Origin: Streptomyces scopuliridis RB72
GTDB lineage: Bacteria; Actinomycetota; Actinomycetes; Streptomycetales; Streptomycetaceae
Length of the DNA: 64,000 nucleotides
NCBI RefSeq assembly: GCF_000718095.1
Contig: NZ_JOEI01000009.1
Location: 248,001 to 312,000, forward strand
Reading direction: 5' to 3'
How positions within the stretch are numbered: the stretch's first letter is position 1; each line of letters starts with the position of its first letter. The notes under the pieces are model-generated. The model had not been told where the DNA came from. It made no database searches and saw only the letters and a program-made list of their open reading frames with translations. Of this stretch, positions 1 to 8,589 are shown one piece after another. A program made the position numbers and the translations under genes.

Positions 1-385
<385 letters not shown>

Positions 386-1450
386 TCACTCAGGGTTGTC
401 CACGAGGGATCTCGCGGCCCTGACGCAGTGCGCCATCGCGGCGCGCGCGTACGCGGGAGATGCCCCCGCGAGCCCGCACGACGGGGTGAGCACCACGGAC
501 TCCGCGAGAGTCCCCGGATTCAGCCCCAGCCTGCGCCACAGCGTTCTGACACCCATGACGCTACCGGCAGGGTCTGACAATGGGCCGTCGGTGCCCGGCA
601 CGATTCCGGCGAAGAGTTTCGTTCCGCCCTCGACCGCCTCACCGATGATGTCCTCGTCACGCTCGGTGAGCAGACCGAAATCGAACGAGACCGCCGCCGC
701 GCCCGCCCGCCTCAGCAGAGCGAACGGGACGTCGGGCGCGCAGGAGTGGATGACCGCCGTCCCCTCGCTCAGCGCGGTCACCTCGCGCAGCGCGCTCTCC
801 ACGACCTGGCGGTCCACCGCCCGGTGGGTGCGGTAGCCGCTGGCCGACCTGACATGTCCGCGCAGTACGGCGGTGAGGGACGGCTCGTCGATCTGGAGCA
901 CCGGTACGGCGCCGGGCACCCGGCGCCGTACCTCCGCGAGATGCGCGGTCAGCCCCTCCACCAGCGAGCCGGTCAGATCCCGGCAGGCTCCGGGGTCGCT
1001 GAGCGCCGACTCGCCGTTGCGCAGCTCCAGCGAGGCGGCCAGCGTCCACGGCCCGACGGCCTGGACCTTGACCGGGCCCTCGTACCCCCGGGTGAACTCC
1101 TCCAGCGCGTCGAGGTCCTCGCCCATCCAGGACCAGGCCCGCTTGGTGTCGCGGCCCGGCCGGTCGCCGATCCGCCAGCCGCTGGGCTCCACGCGCGCGT
1201 AGACCTCGACGAGGAGCCCCGCCGTCCGGCCGATCATGTCGGCGCCGGGGCCGCGGGCGGGCAGCTCGGGCAGATGCGGGAAGTCCTCGAAGCTGCCGCT
1301 GACGGCCTTGGCGGTCTCCCGCGCGTCGCCGCCGGGCATCGAACCGATCCCCGTGGCGGCGCCCCAGACGCGCGTGGCCGGCTCGGTCGGCGATGCGGTG
1401 ACCGGCTCGTTCCGTGAGCCGTTCCGCGACTCGTCCATCGGCGCGCTCAC
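386..1450 (-). CDS. Cobalamin-independent methionine synthase-like protein (MetE C-terminal-type)
   Basis: This 354-residue protein matches the catalytic (C-terminal) half of MetE-type methionine synthases. It carries the zinc-thiolate ligands as HSC (H235, C237) and a second cysteine in TPSCGLAG (C325). There is no N-terminal MetE half, so it is far shorter than full MetE (~750 residues). Such stand-alone proteins are common in actinobacteria; whether they use 5-methyl-THF or another methyl donor is not settled by sequence. The ATG start overlaps the upstream SDR stop by 4 bases (ATGA), indicating translational coupling. ligA follows downstream. The family is clear but the exact substrate is not. 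Confidence 0.85.
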   Translation of the reverse strand: MSAPMDESRNGSRNEPVTASPTEPATRVWGAATGIGSMPGGDARETAKAVSGSFEDFPHLPELPARGPGADMIGRTAGLLVEVYARVEPSGWRIGDRPGRDTKRAWSWMGEDLDALEEFTRGYEGPVKVQAVGPWTLAASLELRNGESALSDPGACRDLTGSLVEGLTAHLAEVRRRVPGAVPVLQIDEPSLTAVLRGHVRSASGYRTHRAVDRQVVESALREVTALSEGTAVIHSCAPDVPFALLRRAGAAAVSFDFGLLTERDEDIIGEAVEGGTKLFAGIVPGTDGPLSDPAGSVMGVRTLWRRLGLNPGTLAESVVLTPSCGLAGASPAYARAAMAHCVRAARSLVDNPE

Positions 1451-2136
1451 CGGCCCGGCCGTACGGTCACGTCATCGATCCGCGCGTCGCGCGGCAGGTC
1501 GAGCGCCGTGAGGATCGTCGTCGCCACGGACCCGGGGTCGATCCAGCGGGTGGCGTCGTACTCCTTGCCCTCCTGCTGGTGGACCTTGGCCTGCATGGGG
1601 CTCGCCGTACGGCCTGGGTAGACGGAGGTCACCCGCAGACCGCTCGCCCGCTCCTCCTCGCGCAGCGCGTCGGCGAGCGCCTTGAGGCCGTGCTTGGACG
1701 CGGCGTACGCGCCCCACTCGGCGTGGGCGCTGAGCCCGGCGCCCGAGTTGACGAAGATCACCTGGCCGTGGGAGACCCGGAGTTGGGGCAGCAGGAGCCG
1801 GGTCAGCTCGGCGGGCGCGATCAGGTTCACATTCAGCTGGTGGTGCCAGGTCTTCGGGGTCAGATCCCCGACCGGCCCCAGGTCGACGACGCCCGCGATG
1901 TGCAGCAGCGAGTCGAGCCGGTCCGGAAGCGACTGCTGGGCCAGCGCCCAGGAGAGCCGGTCCGGGCTGGCGAGGTCGCCGACGAGGGTACGGGCGCCGG
2001 GGAAGGCGGAGCCGAGCTCCTTGGCGCGGCCGGCGTCACGGGCGAACAGGATCAGGTCGTCGCCGCGCTCGTGCAGCCGGCGCGCGACAGCGGCGCCGAT
2101 GCCGGAGCCCGCACCGGTGATCAGATGGGTAGCCAT
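1447..2136 (-). CDS. Short-chain dehydrogenase/reductase
   Basis: A classical SDR of 229 residues, close to the usual 230-250. The cofactor-binding motif TGAGSGIG is at 7-14, the catalytic serine at ~131 (VNSGAG), and the YAASK pair gives Tyr144 and Lys148. The TGxxxGxG loop and the arginine-rich region after it suit NADP(H), but this is inference. It reduces or oxidises an unidentified alcohol/ketone. The gene is first in a coupled pair with the methionine synthase-like gene (4-base ATGA overlap). The substrate cannot be told from sequence. Confidence 0.88.
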   Translation of the reverse strand: MATHLITGAGSGIGAAVARRLHERGDDLILFARDAGRAKELGSAFPGARTLVGDLASPDRLSWALAQQSLPDRLDSLLHIAGVVDLGPVGDLTPKTWHHQLNVNLIAPAELTRLLLPQLRVSHGQVIFVNSGAGLSAHAEWGAYAASKHGLKALADALREEERASGLRVTSVYPGRTASPMQAKVHQQEGKEYDATRWIDPGSVATTILTALDLPRDARIDDVTVRPGR

Positions 2137-2165
2137 GCGGTCATGGTCGCATCACCGCGCCCCGA

Positions 2166-2705
2166 TCACTGAACGCCGGCGGACTCCTCCAGATACGCGA
2201 GGGCGCTCACCCCGTCCTCGGCGAAGAACACCAGGTCGGTGAGGGGCAGCGGCAGGAAGCCGTCCTCGTCCATCCGCCGGAACTGCTGCTTGAGCCCGTC
2301 GTAGAAACCGGCCGTGTTGAGCAGCACCACGGGCTTGGTGTGCAGGGCGTGCTTCTTGAGCTCCAGGATTTCGGTGGCCTCGTCCAGCGTCCCCGTACCA
2401 CCGACCATGATCACGACCGCGTCGGACTTGGCGAGCAGCAGGGCCTTGCGTTCGGCGAGGTCCTTGGCGATCACCATCTCGTCGGCGTTCGGGCGGGTCA
2501 CATCGCTGAGGAAGTCCACGGAGACACCGACCAGCCGCCCGCCCGTCTCCTGCACTCCGTCGGCGACGACCTTCATCAGCCCGCTGTCGGAACCGCCCCA
2601 TACGAGGGTGTGGCCGCCCTTGCCGATCAGCTCGGCGAATTCACGGGCGGGACGGGTGTAGCGCTCGGGGAGATCGGCGGCGGAGAGGAAGACACAGATA
2701 TTCAT
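2166..2705 (-). CDS. LOG-family (TIGR00730-type) Rossmann-fold protein
   Basis: A ~179-residue protein of the lysine-decarboxylase-like/LOG family. Several members hydrolyse cytokinin riboside 5'-monophosphates or other nucleoside monophosphates to free base plus ribose phosphate. It opens NICVFLSAAD and has GGSDSGLM and the active-site signature GGTGTLDEATE. The frame is open to an upstream start at 2801, but homology begins at the ATG at 2705. No purine-rich ribosome site precedes that ATG, so the message may be leaderless. It lies just downstream of, and divergent from, the DUF427 gene and 30 bases before the SDR gene on the same strand. Confidence 0.85.
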   Translation of the reverse strand: MNICVFLSAADLPERYTRPAREFAELIGKGGHTLVWGGSDSGLMKVVADGVQETGGRLVGVSVDFLSDVTRPNADEMVIAKDLAERKALLLAKSDAVVIMVGGTGTLDEATEILELKKHALHTKPVVLLNTAGFYDGLKQQFRRMDEDGFLPLPLTDLVFFAEDGVSALAYLEESAGVQ

Positions 2706-2821
2706 GAGGAGAACGGTACGGGCGGGAAGAGGACGCCGTGGTTCGTTGCTGAACGTACAGAGGGACCGAGCGGGGCAATGAACCCCGCTCCTGGAGCGCA
2801 CCTGCGAAGGGGCAGACCACC

Positions 2822-3151
2822 ATGAGCACGGGACACCGCATCACGATCGAGCAGGGCACCGAGCATGTACGTGTCGTACGTGACGGGCAGACCATCGCGG
2901 AGAGCCACAGCCCGCTGCTGCTGCGCGAGACGGGCTGTCCGGTCCGCTACTACCTCCCGCCCGAGGACGTACGTACCGAACTGCTGACGCCCTCCGACAC
3001 CTCCACCCACTGCCCGTTCAAGGGCGACGCCTCGTACTGGTCGCTGGCGGGCGCGCCGGATCTCGTCTGGGCGTACCCCACGCCGAAGGCCGAAGTCGCT
3101 CAGGTCAAGGACCACTTCTGCTTCTACGACACGGAGGTCGTCGCGGCCTGA
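2822..3151 (+). CDS. DUF427 domain protein
   Basis: A 109-residue single-domain protein of the DUF427 family (compact beta fold), whose biochemical role is unknown. Recognisable conserved pieces are VRVVRDGQTIAES, RYYLPPEDV, THCPFKGDASYWS and VAQVKDHFCFYD. It has no signal peptide or membrane segment, so it is probably cytosolic. The start ATG has AAGGGGC upstream. It is divergent from the LOG-family gene with ~116 bases between them. The family call is sure; no function can be assigned. Confidence 0.85.
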   Translation: MSTGHRITIEQGTEHVRVVRDGQTIAESHSPLLLRETGCPVRYYLPPEDVRTELLTPSDTSTHCPFKGDASYWSLAGAPDLVWAYPTPKAEVAQVKDHFCFYDTEVVAA

Positions 3152-3207
3152 GAAAAAACTTCTCGCGCAAGCGATGAGTTGGGCCGGGCACGCCGGTCTG
3201 AGTCGTT

Positions 3208-3993
3208 ATGAACAATGTGCGCACGGTGACATCGGGGGACGGCACCCCGATCGCGTACCGGCGGTCGGGGGACGGACCGCCGGTGATTCTGGTGGGGGGA
3301 GCGCTCAACACCGCCGAATCCGAAGCCCCGCTGGCGAAGCTGCTCGCGCCGCGCTTCGACGTGATCACCTACGACCGGCGCGGGCGCGGCGCGAGCGGCG
3401 AGAGCGGTCCGTACGCGGTGGAGCGGGAGACCGAGGATCTGGCCGCGCTCCTCGACGCGGCCGGCGGGAGCGCGTCCGTATACGGCGTCTCCTCGGGCGC
3501 GGCCCTGGTCCTGGAGGCGACGGCCGCGGGCCTGCCGATCGCCCAATTCGCCCTGTACGAGCCTCCGTACGCCACCGATCCGGCCGCTCTGCCGGGCAAC
3601 GCGGCCTACCGCGAGCGGCTCACGGACCTGCTGGCGCGGGGGCGGCGGGGCGAGGCGGTGGAGCTGTTCCTCTCGCTGGTGGGAATGGTGCCCGAGATGA
3701 TCGCCCGCATGCGCCGGTCCCCGATGTGGCCGGATCTGGCCGCTCTGGCGCACACCTTGGCGTACGACAACGCCGTACTGGGGCCGGGACTGATCCCGGC
3801 CGACCGGCTGGCGACGATCAGGACCCGCGCGATGGTGGTGGACGGCGGCGCCAGCCCGCCGCCCCTGCGCGCCGCCGCCCGCGCGGTGGCCAGGGCCCTT
3901 CCCCGGGGCCGGCACCGCACGCTGACGGGCCAGACACATGAGGTGGCACCCCATGTGCTGGCACCGGTCCTGGAGGAGTTCTTCGCCGCGTAA
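3208..3993 (+). CDS. Alpha/beta hydrolase
   Basis: A 261-residue alpha/beta-hydrolase fold enzyme. The nucleophile elbow is GVSSG (Ser95), an oxyanion-hole glycine pair is in ILVGGALN, and the YDRRGRGASGES segment is typical of esterase/haloperoxidase-like members. The catalytic histidine is probably in QTHEVAPH near the C-terminus. It has no signal peptide. It is in the same direction as DUF427 with a 56-base gap. The ribosome site before the ATG is weak. The ester or other substrate is unknown. Confidence 0.85.
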   Translation: MNNVRTVTSGDGTPIAYRRSGDGPPVILVGGALNTAESEAPLAKLLAPRFDVITYDRRGRGASGESGPYAVERETEDLAALLDAAGGSASVYGVSSGAALVLEATAAGLPIAQFALYEPPYATDPAALPGNAAYRERLTDLLARGRRGEAVELFLSLVGMVPEMIARMRRSPMWPDLAALAHTLAYDNAVLGPGLIPADRLATIRTRAMVVDGGASPPPLRAAARAVARALPRGRHRTLTGQTHEVAPHVLAPVLEEFFAA

Positions 3994-4002
3994 GGCTCGT
4001 CG

Positions 4003-4034
4003 CGCGTACGTGTAAGGGCGCGTACGTGTAGGGC
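4003..4034. repeat. 16-bp imperfect tandem repeat
   Basis: Two adjacent copies of CGCGTACGTGTA(A/G)GG(G/C) follow the hydrolase stop, with 14 of 16 positions identical. There is no clear stem-loop. It is a small local duplication in the spacer before the amidase gene. Confidence 0.6.
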
Positions 4035-4068
4035 TTTTCACCGGTACGCGCGTTTTCTGGCTGATGCG

Positions 4069-7000
4069 TCACTTGAGTGGCGTACGCGACGGGTGGGGCT
4101 TGACGTGAGCATGACCGCTCGATAGGAGTGGTGCGTTCAACTCGCGTAGACCCCCATGAATCCGCTCAGGCGGAGACCGCGAAACGGGCCAGGAGGAAGC
4201 ATGTACCGACGATCGACGCCGGGGAACAGGCCAGGGCAGAGGAGACTGTCGAAGAGAACGGCGCTGTCCGCGCTCGGTGGCCTCATCACCACGGTGCTCC
4301 TCGCCACGGCCCAGTCCGCGGGCGCCGCGCCCGCGCCCGTCCCCCCGTCGGACCGGGACGGCATGAGCCGGGCCTTCACCCGGGCCGCGGCCGAATTCGA
4401 GGTCCCCCGGGACCTGTTGGTGGCCGTCGGGTACGGCGAGACCCACCTCGACGGGCACCAGGGCGAACCCAGCCAGGCCAACGGCTACGGGGTGATGCAC
4501 CTGGTGAGCAACCCCAAGAGCCACACCCTGGAGAAGGCCGCCGAGCTGACCGGCGAGCGGAGCTCCGAGCTGCGCGAGGACACGGCGGCGAACATCCGTG
4601 GCGGCGCGGCCGTGCTCCGCGCCTACGCGGACGGGCTCGGCCTGGACAGCGGGGAGCGCCGCAGCATCGACGAGTGGTATCCGGTGGTCGCCCGGTACGG
4701 CGGGGCGGCCGACATCCGCACCGCGCGGCTCTACGCCGACACCGTCTACACGCTCCTCGCACAGGGCATCGACGCGGACGTCCCGGGTGGCGAGAGCGTC
4801 ACCGTACGGCCCCGCGCCGTCGAGCCCGAGCGCGGCGCGTACGCGGCCACGGGCTCGGACCAGCGGAGTGCCGCCCTCTCCCCCGACTACCCGGACGCGG
4901 CGTGGGTCCCGGCCAACTCGGCCAACTACGCGGCCGGCCGGTCCGCGTCGATCAGCAGCGTGGTCGTACATGTCACGCAGGGCTCGTACGCCGGGACCAT
5001 CAGCTGGTTCCAGAACCCGTCCTCGCAGGTCAGCTCTCACTACGTGGTCCGCTCCTCGGACGGCGCGATCACCCAGATGGTCCGCGACAGCGACACCGCG
5101 TACCACGCGCGCTCGGCCAACTCCTCCAGTCTGGGGATCGAGCACGAAGGCTTTATCAACGACCCGAGCTGGTTCACCGACTCGATGTACCGGTCGTCGG
5201 CCGCCCTCACCCGGTACCTGTGCGACCGGTACGGCATACCCAAGGACCGCGCGCACATCGTCGGCCACGCGGAGGTGCCGGGCAATGACCACACCGATCC
5301 GGGACCGAACTGGAACTGGAACTACTACATGCAGTTGGTCGGAGGCAGCGGCGGAGGCGGCGGCAGCGTCCAGTTGAGCTTCCCCTCGTACAACACCCTG
5401 CGCAGCGGTTCCACCGGGGCCCAGGTGACGGCCGCTCAGACCCTGCTGAACCAGCAGGGGCACAACGTCGGCACCGCGGACGGTGTGTTCGGCACGCGGA
5501 CCACGAGCGCGGTCACGTCCTTCCAGACCGCCCGCGGGCTGCCCGCCGACGGCGTTGTCGGCGCCCGCACATGGACGGCCCTGCTCGCCGCGGGGACCAC
5601 CTCCGAGGTGCGGGAGGGGAGTACGGGCGCCGTAGTGGAGCGTCTCCAGCGCGCGTTGACGGCGGCCCTCGGCCGGACCGTGTCCATCGACGGCCAGTTC
5701 GGGCCGAACACGGCGCAGGCCGTCCGCGACTACCAGAGCGGCCGTGGCCTGACCGTGGACGGCATAGCCGGTCCCGCGACGTGGTCGGCCCTGCAGGCGG
5801 GCCGGTAGGCGGTTCGGTAGACGGACCTGTAGGCGGGCCCTCCCCCGAATCCGATCGGGCCGGCCGCCCTCCGTCGACACGCGCGCCCCGTCGCAGACCG
5901 CCTTGCCCTCCACGGCGACCACCGATTCGACGCCTTCCCCGCCGAGTGCGCGGAACGTCGCACGGCCGTCGGCGACGCCGGTCAGTTCCGCCGTCGCGTA
6001 AGCGATCCGGAGCCCGCCCGCCGCCAGTCCGAGCGGCAGCATCGCCGCCGTACGCCCCGGCAGGTGCAGCTTCTCGCCGCCGAAGAGGGGTTTGCCGTGC
6101 TCGGTGACCGTGAAGTCCTGGTCGTAGCCGGAGGAGACGTTGAAGGCGTGCAGCAGCCGTCCGCGCGCGTCGTCCGCCGTCGTCAGCAGGAAGACACCCG
6201 GGTCGGTCGCGCTGTGCCGGAGGGCGGGGGCGGCGTCCAGCGCGGCGAAGGCGCGGCCCCAGAAGGTCAGATCGCACTGGTAGTCGGTGGTGATCACCAC
6301 GGCCCGGCCCCGGCCGACGGGGATGTCGAAGCCGCAGCCCTTGCCCGTGGAGAGCTCGCGCAGCACCGTCGTCCCGCGCGCGGGCGCGCACAACTGGGCG
6401 CGTGAGAGGCGTACTTCCGGCAGCGGCCCCGCCCAGCCGTGGGCGGTGACCGAGAGCCAGAAGCGGTTCGCGTCGGTCAGCGTGTCGCCGGCCGTGAGCC
6501 CCAGCGCGTCCGCGAGGACCGTGCACCGCTGGTCGGCCATGTCCTTGACCGGGAGCCTGCCGGACAGCAGCAGCTTTCCGCCCGCTTCGAGATAGCGGAC
6601 CAGCCTGCGCTGGAGCTCCGCTCCCAGATGCTCGCCCGTGGCCAGCGCGAGCACCGGCACGCGCGCCGGGTCGAGGTCGCCCGCCTGGAGGTTCACGCTG
6701 CGGTAGCGGAAGCCGCCGAGCAGCATCGCGCGGGCCAGCGAGCCCCGGGGTCCGGCGCCGCGCGTGTTCACCGCTTCGTCCAGCACGTGCTGTACCGACG
6801 CGAGCTTCGGCGGGTGGTATTCGGTCAGATAGTGATCGGGTACGAAGCCGAGCGCCATCTCGTCGTAGGTCGCCCGCATCGGCGCGAGGACCTCGGCCAG
6901 CCCGCCCATGGCACGTACCGTCCGGCGCGTCGACGCGTAGCTGACCCCCGGCCGGCCCTCCGGATCGACCGGCGCCGCGAAGCCGTGCCGCTCGCCCGTG

Positions 7001-8361
7001 ATGCCGATGCGGTCGTTCCCGTCGCCCGCCGGCTTGTCGAGCTTCGGGTTGAACCCGCCCGCGAACAGGTAGTAGTTGATCATTTTCGCGCCCTGTGCGA
7101 CACAGAGGCGGGTCTTCAGATCGACTCCGGACGGGCTGGTCTGACTGTCCATGTTCTGCCCGTAATCGGCGTGACCCGCGTCGAACTCCAGCGCCGTGAC
7201 GGGTTGATCCTTGTCATTGATCGCGTCCATGAACGCATTGATCAGATACAGATCGGTGACATTGCGCAGGGTCAGATCGCCCAGATAGAAGTCCGCGCCC
7301 GAGATCGTCCCCTCGACCCCCGCGTAGGTCTCCATCAGCTGGCTGATGCCGATGGGGAAGGGCTCGGCACGGCTGTCGGAGGTGCCGTGGATGTTGATGA
7401 CGAACGGGACGCCCGTGACGCCGTGTTCCCCGGCGGCCCGGCGCAGTTCGGTGACGTACCGCGCGAAGCGGCCCCGCATGAACCGGCCCAGATCGTGCAT
7501 CAGGGCCGCGCCGTACGCGTCCTCGGGGTTGCGGATCGCCTTGCGCCGTCCGGCCAGGTCCTTGTCGGCGAACGGATAGCGGCCGGCCAGCCCGTCCCCG
7601 TACTCCGCGCGCAGCCAGCCGTCGAAGTCGGCCGTCAGATGGTCCGTGAGATCGGGCGAGTTGCTGACCCAGGCCAGCATGCCGATCTCGTTGTCGAGCT
7701 GTACGGAGACGACGGGGCCGCCCCTGCCGTGCAGCCGCTGCGCGAGCACCGGCATCACCGCCGCGTACCAGCGGCGCGCCTCCTGGAGGAAGGCGGGCGC
7801 GAGGTAGTCGACGGTGGGGGTGGTGGCGGGGGCGTCGTACCAGCCGGTGGAGACGATCTCCGGGTGGTCCTCGCGCACCCGGTCGGGGACGCCCTCGCCC
7901 TTCAGTTCGGCCATGGTGAAGGGGCCGGGGCGGGCGATGAACAGGAAACCGTTGCGATGGCAGAGATCGATGAAGGCGCCGAGGTCGCGCTCGGGGCGGG
8001 TACGGCCGGTGACATCGATGGTGCCGTCCGGGAGTTCGTGCCACATCCAGGGGATGTACGAGGCGATCGTGTTGAGGCCGGCGGCCTTCGCCCGGTCGAG
8101 CCGTGACTGCCAGTCCGCCCGCTTCAGCCGGAAGTAGTGGATCTCGCCGGCGAGGACGAGCGCGGGCTCGCCGTCGATGAGGATCTGTTTGTTCCGGTAC
8201 GAGACGGAGCCGGCCGGGGCCCGGTCGGCGGGCTCCCCCTGCGCGGCCTGCGCGGCGTACGCGGCCGGGGCGGTCCGGGCGGACAGGCCCGCTCCGGCGA
8301 GTGTGCCGAGGGCGGCGCCGCCCAGGACGGTGCGGCGGCGTGGTGCGGGGACATGCGTCAT
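4069..8361 (-). CDS. Exported GH35-type beta-galactosidase with run-on 3' end
   Basis: The start is ATG at 8361, with GAGGAAG upstream. RRRTVLGGAAL and a hydrophobic run to AAYAAQ form a probable Tat signal. The TIM barrel follows: AGEIHYFRLKRADWQSRL, NTIASYIPWMWHE, the acid/base signature VQLDNEIGM (Glu in NE), and a probable nucleophile in ALEFDAGHADYGQ. Homology-like sequence continues through beta domains to about base 5850 (~837 residues, a normal family length). After that the frame does not stop. It crosses four 12-bp repeats and runs antisense through the amidase gene to a stop at 4069 (1430 residues). The tail is Arg/Ala/Gly-rich antisense sequence and probably not native. The enzyme call is good; the 3' end is abnormal and the gene may be damaged. 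Confidence 0.72.
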   Translation of the reverse strand: MTHVPAPRRRTVLGGAALGTLAGAGLSARTAPAAYAAQAAQGEPADRAPAGSVSYRNKQILIDGEPALVLAGEIHYFRLKRADWQSRLDRAKAAGLNTIASYIPWMWHELPDGTIDVTGRTRPERDLGAFIDLCHRNGFLFIARPGPFTMAELKGEGVPDRVREDHPEIVSTGWYDAPATTPTVDYLAPAFLQEARRWYAAVMPVLAQRLHGRGGPVVSVQLDNEIGMLAWVSNSPDLTDHLTADFDGWLRAEYGDGLAGRYPFADKDLAGRRKAIRNPEDAYGAALMHDLGRFMRGRFARYVTELRRAAGEHGVTGVPFVINIHGTSDSRAEPFPIGISQLMETYAGVEGTISGADFYLGDLTLRNVTDLYLINAFMDAINDKDQPVTALEFDAGHADYGQNMDSQTSPSGVDLKTRLCVAQGAKMINYYLFAGGFNPKLDKPAGDGNDRIGITGERHGFAAPVDPEGRPGVSYASTRRTVRAMGGLAEVLAPMRATYDEMALGFVPDHYLTEYHPPKLASVQHVLDEAVNTRGAGPRGSLARAMLLGGFRYRSVNLQAGDLDPARVPVLALATGEHLGAELQRRLVRYLEAGGKLLLSGRLPVKDMADQRCTVLADALGLTAGDTLTDANRFWLSVTAHGWAGPLPEVRLSRAQLCAPARGTTVLRELSTGKGCGFDIPVGRGRAVVITTDYQCDLTFWGRAFAALDAAPALRHSATDPGVFLLTTADDARGRLLHAFNVSSGYDQDFTVTEHGKPLFGGEKLHLPGRTAAMLPLGLAAGGLRIAYATAELTGVADGRATFRALGGEGVESVVAVEGKAVCDGARVSTEGGRPDRIRGRARLQVRLPNRLPARLQGRPRRGTGYAVHGQATAALVVADGLRRVRPELAVDGHGPAEGRRQRALETLHYGARTPLPHLGGGPRGEQGRPCAGADNAVGGQPAGGLEGRDRARGPRAEHTVRGADVVPLLVQQGLSGRHLGPGGTAAQGVVRGEAQLDAAAASAAASDQLHVVVPVPVRSRIGVVIARHLRVADDVRAVLGYAVPVAQVPGEGGRRPVHRVGEPARVVDKAFVLDPQTGGVGRARVVRGVAVADHLGDRAVRGADHVVRADLRGRVLEPADGPGVRALRDMYDHAADRRGPAGRVVGRVGRDPRRVRVVGGEGGTPLVRARGRVRAALGLDGAGPYGDALATRDVRVDALCEERVDGVGVEPRGADVGRPAVPGDHRIPLVDAAALPAVQAEPVRVGAEHGRAATDVRRRVLAQLGAPLAGQLGGLLQGVALGVAHQVHHPVAVGLAGFALVPVEVGLAVPDGHQQVPGDLEFGRGPGEGPAHAVPVRRGDGRGRGARGLGRGEEHRGDEATERGQRRSLRQSPLPWPVPRRRSSVHASSWPVSRSPPERIHGGLRELNAPLLSSGHAHVKPHPSRTPLK
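4201..5808 (+). CDS. Secreted N-acetylmuramoyl-L-alanine amidase with two peptidoglycan-binding domains
   Basis: A 535-residue exported cell-wall hydrolase. The start ATG at 4201 has AGGAGGA 4 bases upstream; a second in-frame ATG at 4156 has none. The N-terminus has basic residues, then a hydrophobic stretch ending near SAGAAPA (signal peptide). A helical region (~50-200) is followed by an amidase_2/PGRP-type domain (~240-385). Zinc ligands visible there are VVVHVTQG, GHAEVPG and DHTDPG. A glycine linker then leads to two PG_binding_1 repeats (~400-465 and ~470-533), each ending in a W(T/S)ALLA or W(T/S)ALQA motif. It should cut the amide bond between muramic acid and L-Ala. The convergent GH35 frame runs antisense through the whole gene. 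Confidence 0.92.
   Translation: MYRRSTPGNRPGQRRLSKRTALSALGGLITTVLLATAQSAGAAPAPVPPSDRDGMSRAFTRAAAEFEVPRDLLVAVGYGETHLDGHQGEPSQANGYGVMHLVSNPKSHTLEKAAELTGERSSELREDTAANIRGGAAVLRAYADGLGLDSGERRSIDEWYPVVARYGGAADIRTARLYADTVYTLLAQGIDADVPGGESVTVRPRAVEPERGAYAATGSDQRSAALSPDYPDAAWVPANSANYAAGRSASISSVVVHVTQGSYAGTISWFQNPSSQVSSHYVVRSSDGAITQMVRDSDTAYHARSANSSSLGIEHEGFINDPSWFTDSMYRSSAALTRYLCDRYGIPKDRAHIVGHAEVPGNDHTDPGPNWNWNYYMQLVGGSGGGGGSVQLSFPSYNTLRSGSTGAQVTAAQTLLNQQGHNVGTADGVFGTRTTSAVTSFQTARGLPADGVVGARTWTALLAAGTTSEVREGSTGAVVERLQRALTAALGRTVSIDGQFGPNTAQAVRDYQSGRGLTVDGIAGPATWSALQAGR
5792..5839. repeat. Four 12-bp tandem repeats across the amidase stop codon
   Basis: Four consecutive 12-base units of the form (T/G)G(C/T)AGGCGG(G/T)(C/T)C-like sequence run through the last codons and TAG of the amidase gene. 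The unit length is a multiple of three, so on the minus strand they encode four tetrapeptides (ARLQ, VRLP, NRLP, ARLQ) in the open GH35 frame. The array sits just where the GH35 gene would be expected to stop. Confidence 0.8.
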
Positions 8362-8386
8362 GGCGTCGTACTTCCTCAATGGAAGA

Positions 8387-8448
8387 GAACGGGTGGCGGC
8401 TCTTCGGAAGGCGGCTCTCCAGTGGGGAACGGGTGGCGGCTCCTCGGA
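8387..8448. repeat. Direct repeat in the divergent promoter region
   Basis: Two 22-base copies of GAACGGGTGGCGGCTC(T/C)TCGGA start at 8387 and 8427, 21 of 22 identical and 40 bases apart. They lie between the GH35 and GH13 genes, close upstream of the GH35 ribosome site. They may be regulator sites or a local duplication. Confidence 0.5.
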
Positions 8449-8473
8449 GCGGATGGCAGCATGTATGCGCTGC

Positions 8474-8489
8474 CTGTATGCGCATACAG
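8474..8489. promoter_or_regulatory. Perfect 16-bp palindrome, candidate operator
   Basis: CTGTATGCGCATACAG is perfectly self-complementary, and a half-copy (TGTATGCGC) lies 14 bases upstream. It sits in the middle of the 228-base divergent region between the GH35 and GH13 genes. This is the size and symmetry of a LacI-, TetR- or GntR-type operator that could control both sugar hydrolases. No cognate regulator gene is present in the window. Confidence 0.55.
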
Positions 8490-8531
8490 AACCCTGGGGC
8501 AGGCTTCTCGACACCCACAAGAGTCCGCCTG

Positions 8532-8547
8532 GTTACGCTTCCGTAAC
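8532..8547. promoter_or_regulatory. Inverted repeat GTTACG-N4-CGTAAC, candidate operator
   Basis: A perfect 6-4-6 dyad lies ~43 bases upstream of the GH13 start. Its position suits a repressor site or promoter element for that gene. Confidence 0.45.
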
Positions 8548-8589
8548 GGGAAGAGCCCTCCACCGCAAGGGAAAGGCCGTACCGACCCC

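Noticed and set aside
4128..5288. 386-codon plus-strand frame overlapping the amidase
   Set aside because: It overlaps the amidase in another frame and is Arg/Gly-rich; the amidase frame has signal peptide, zinc ligands and repeats.
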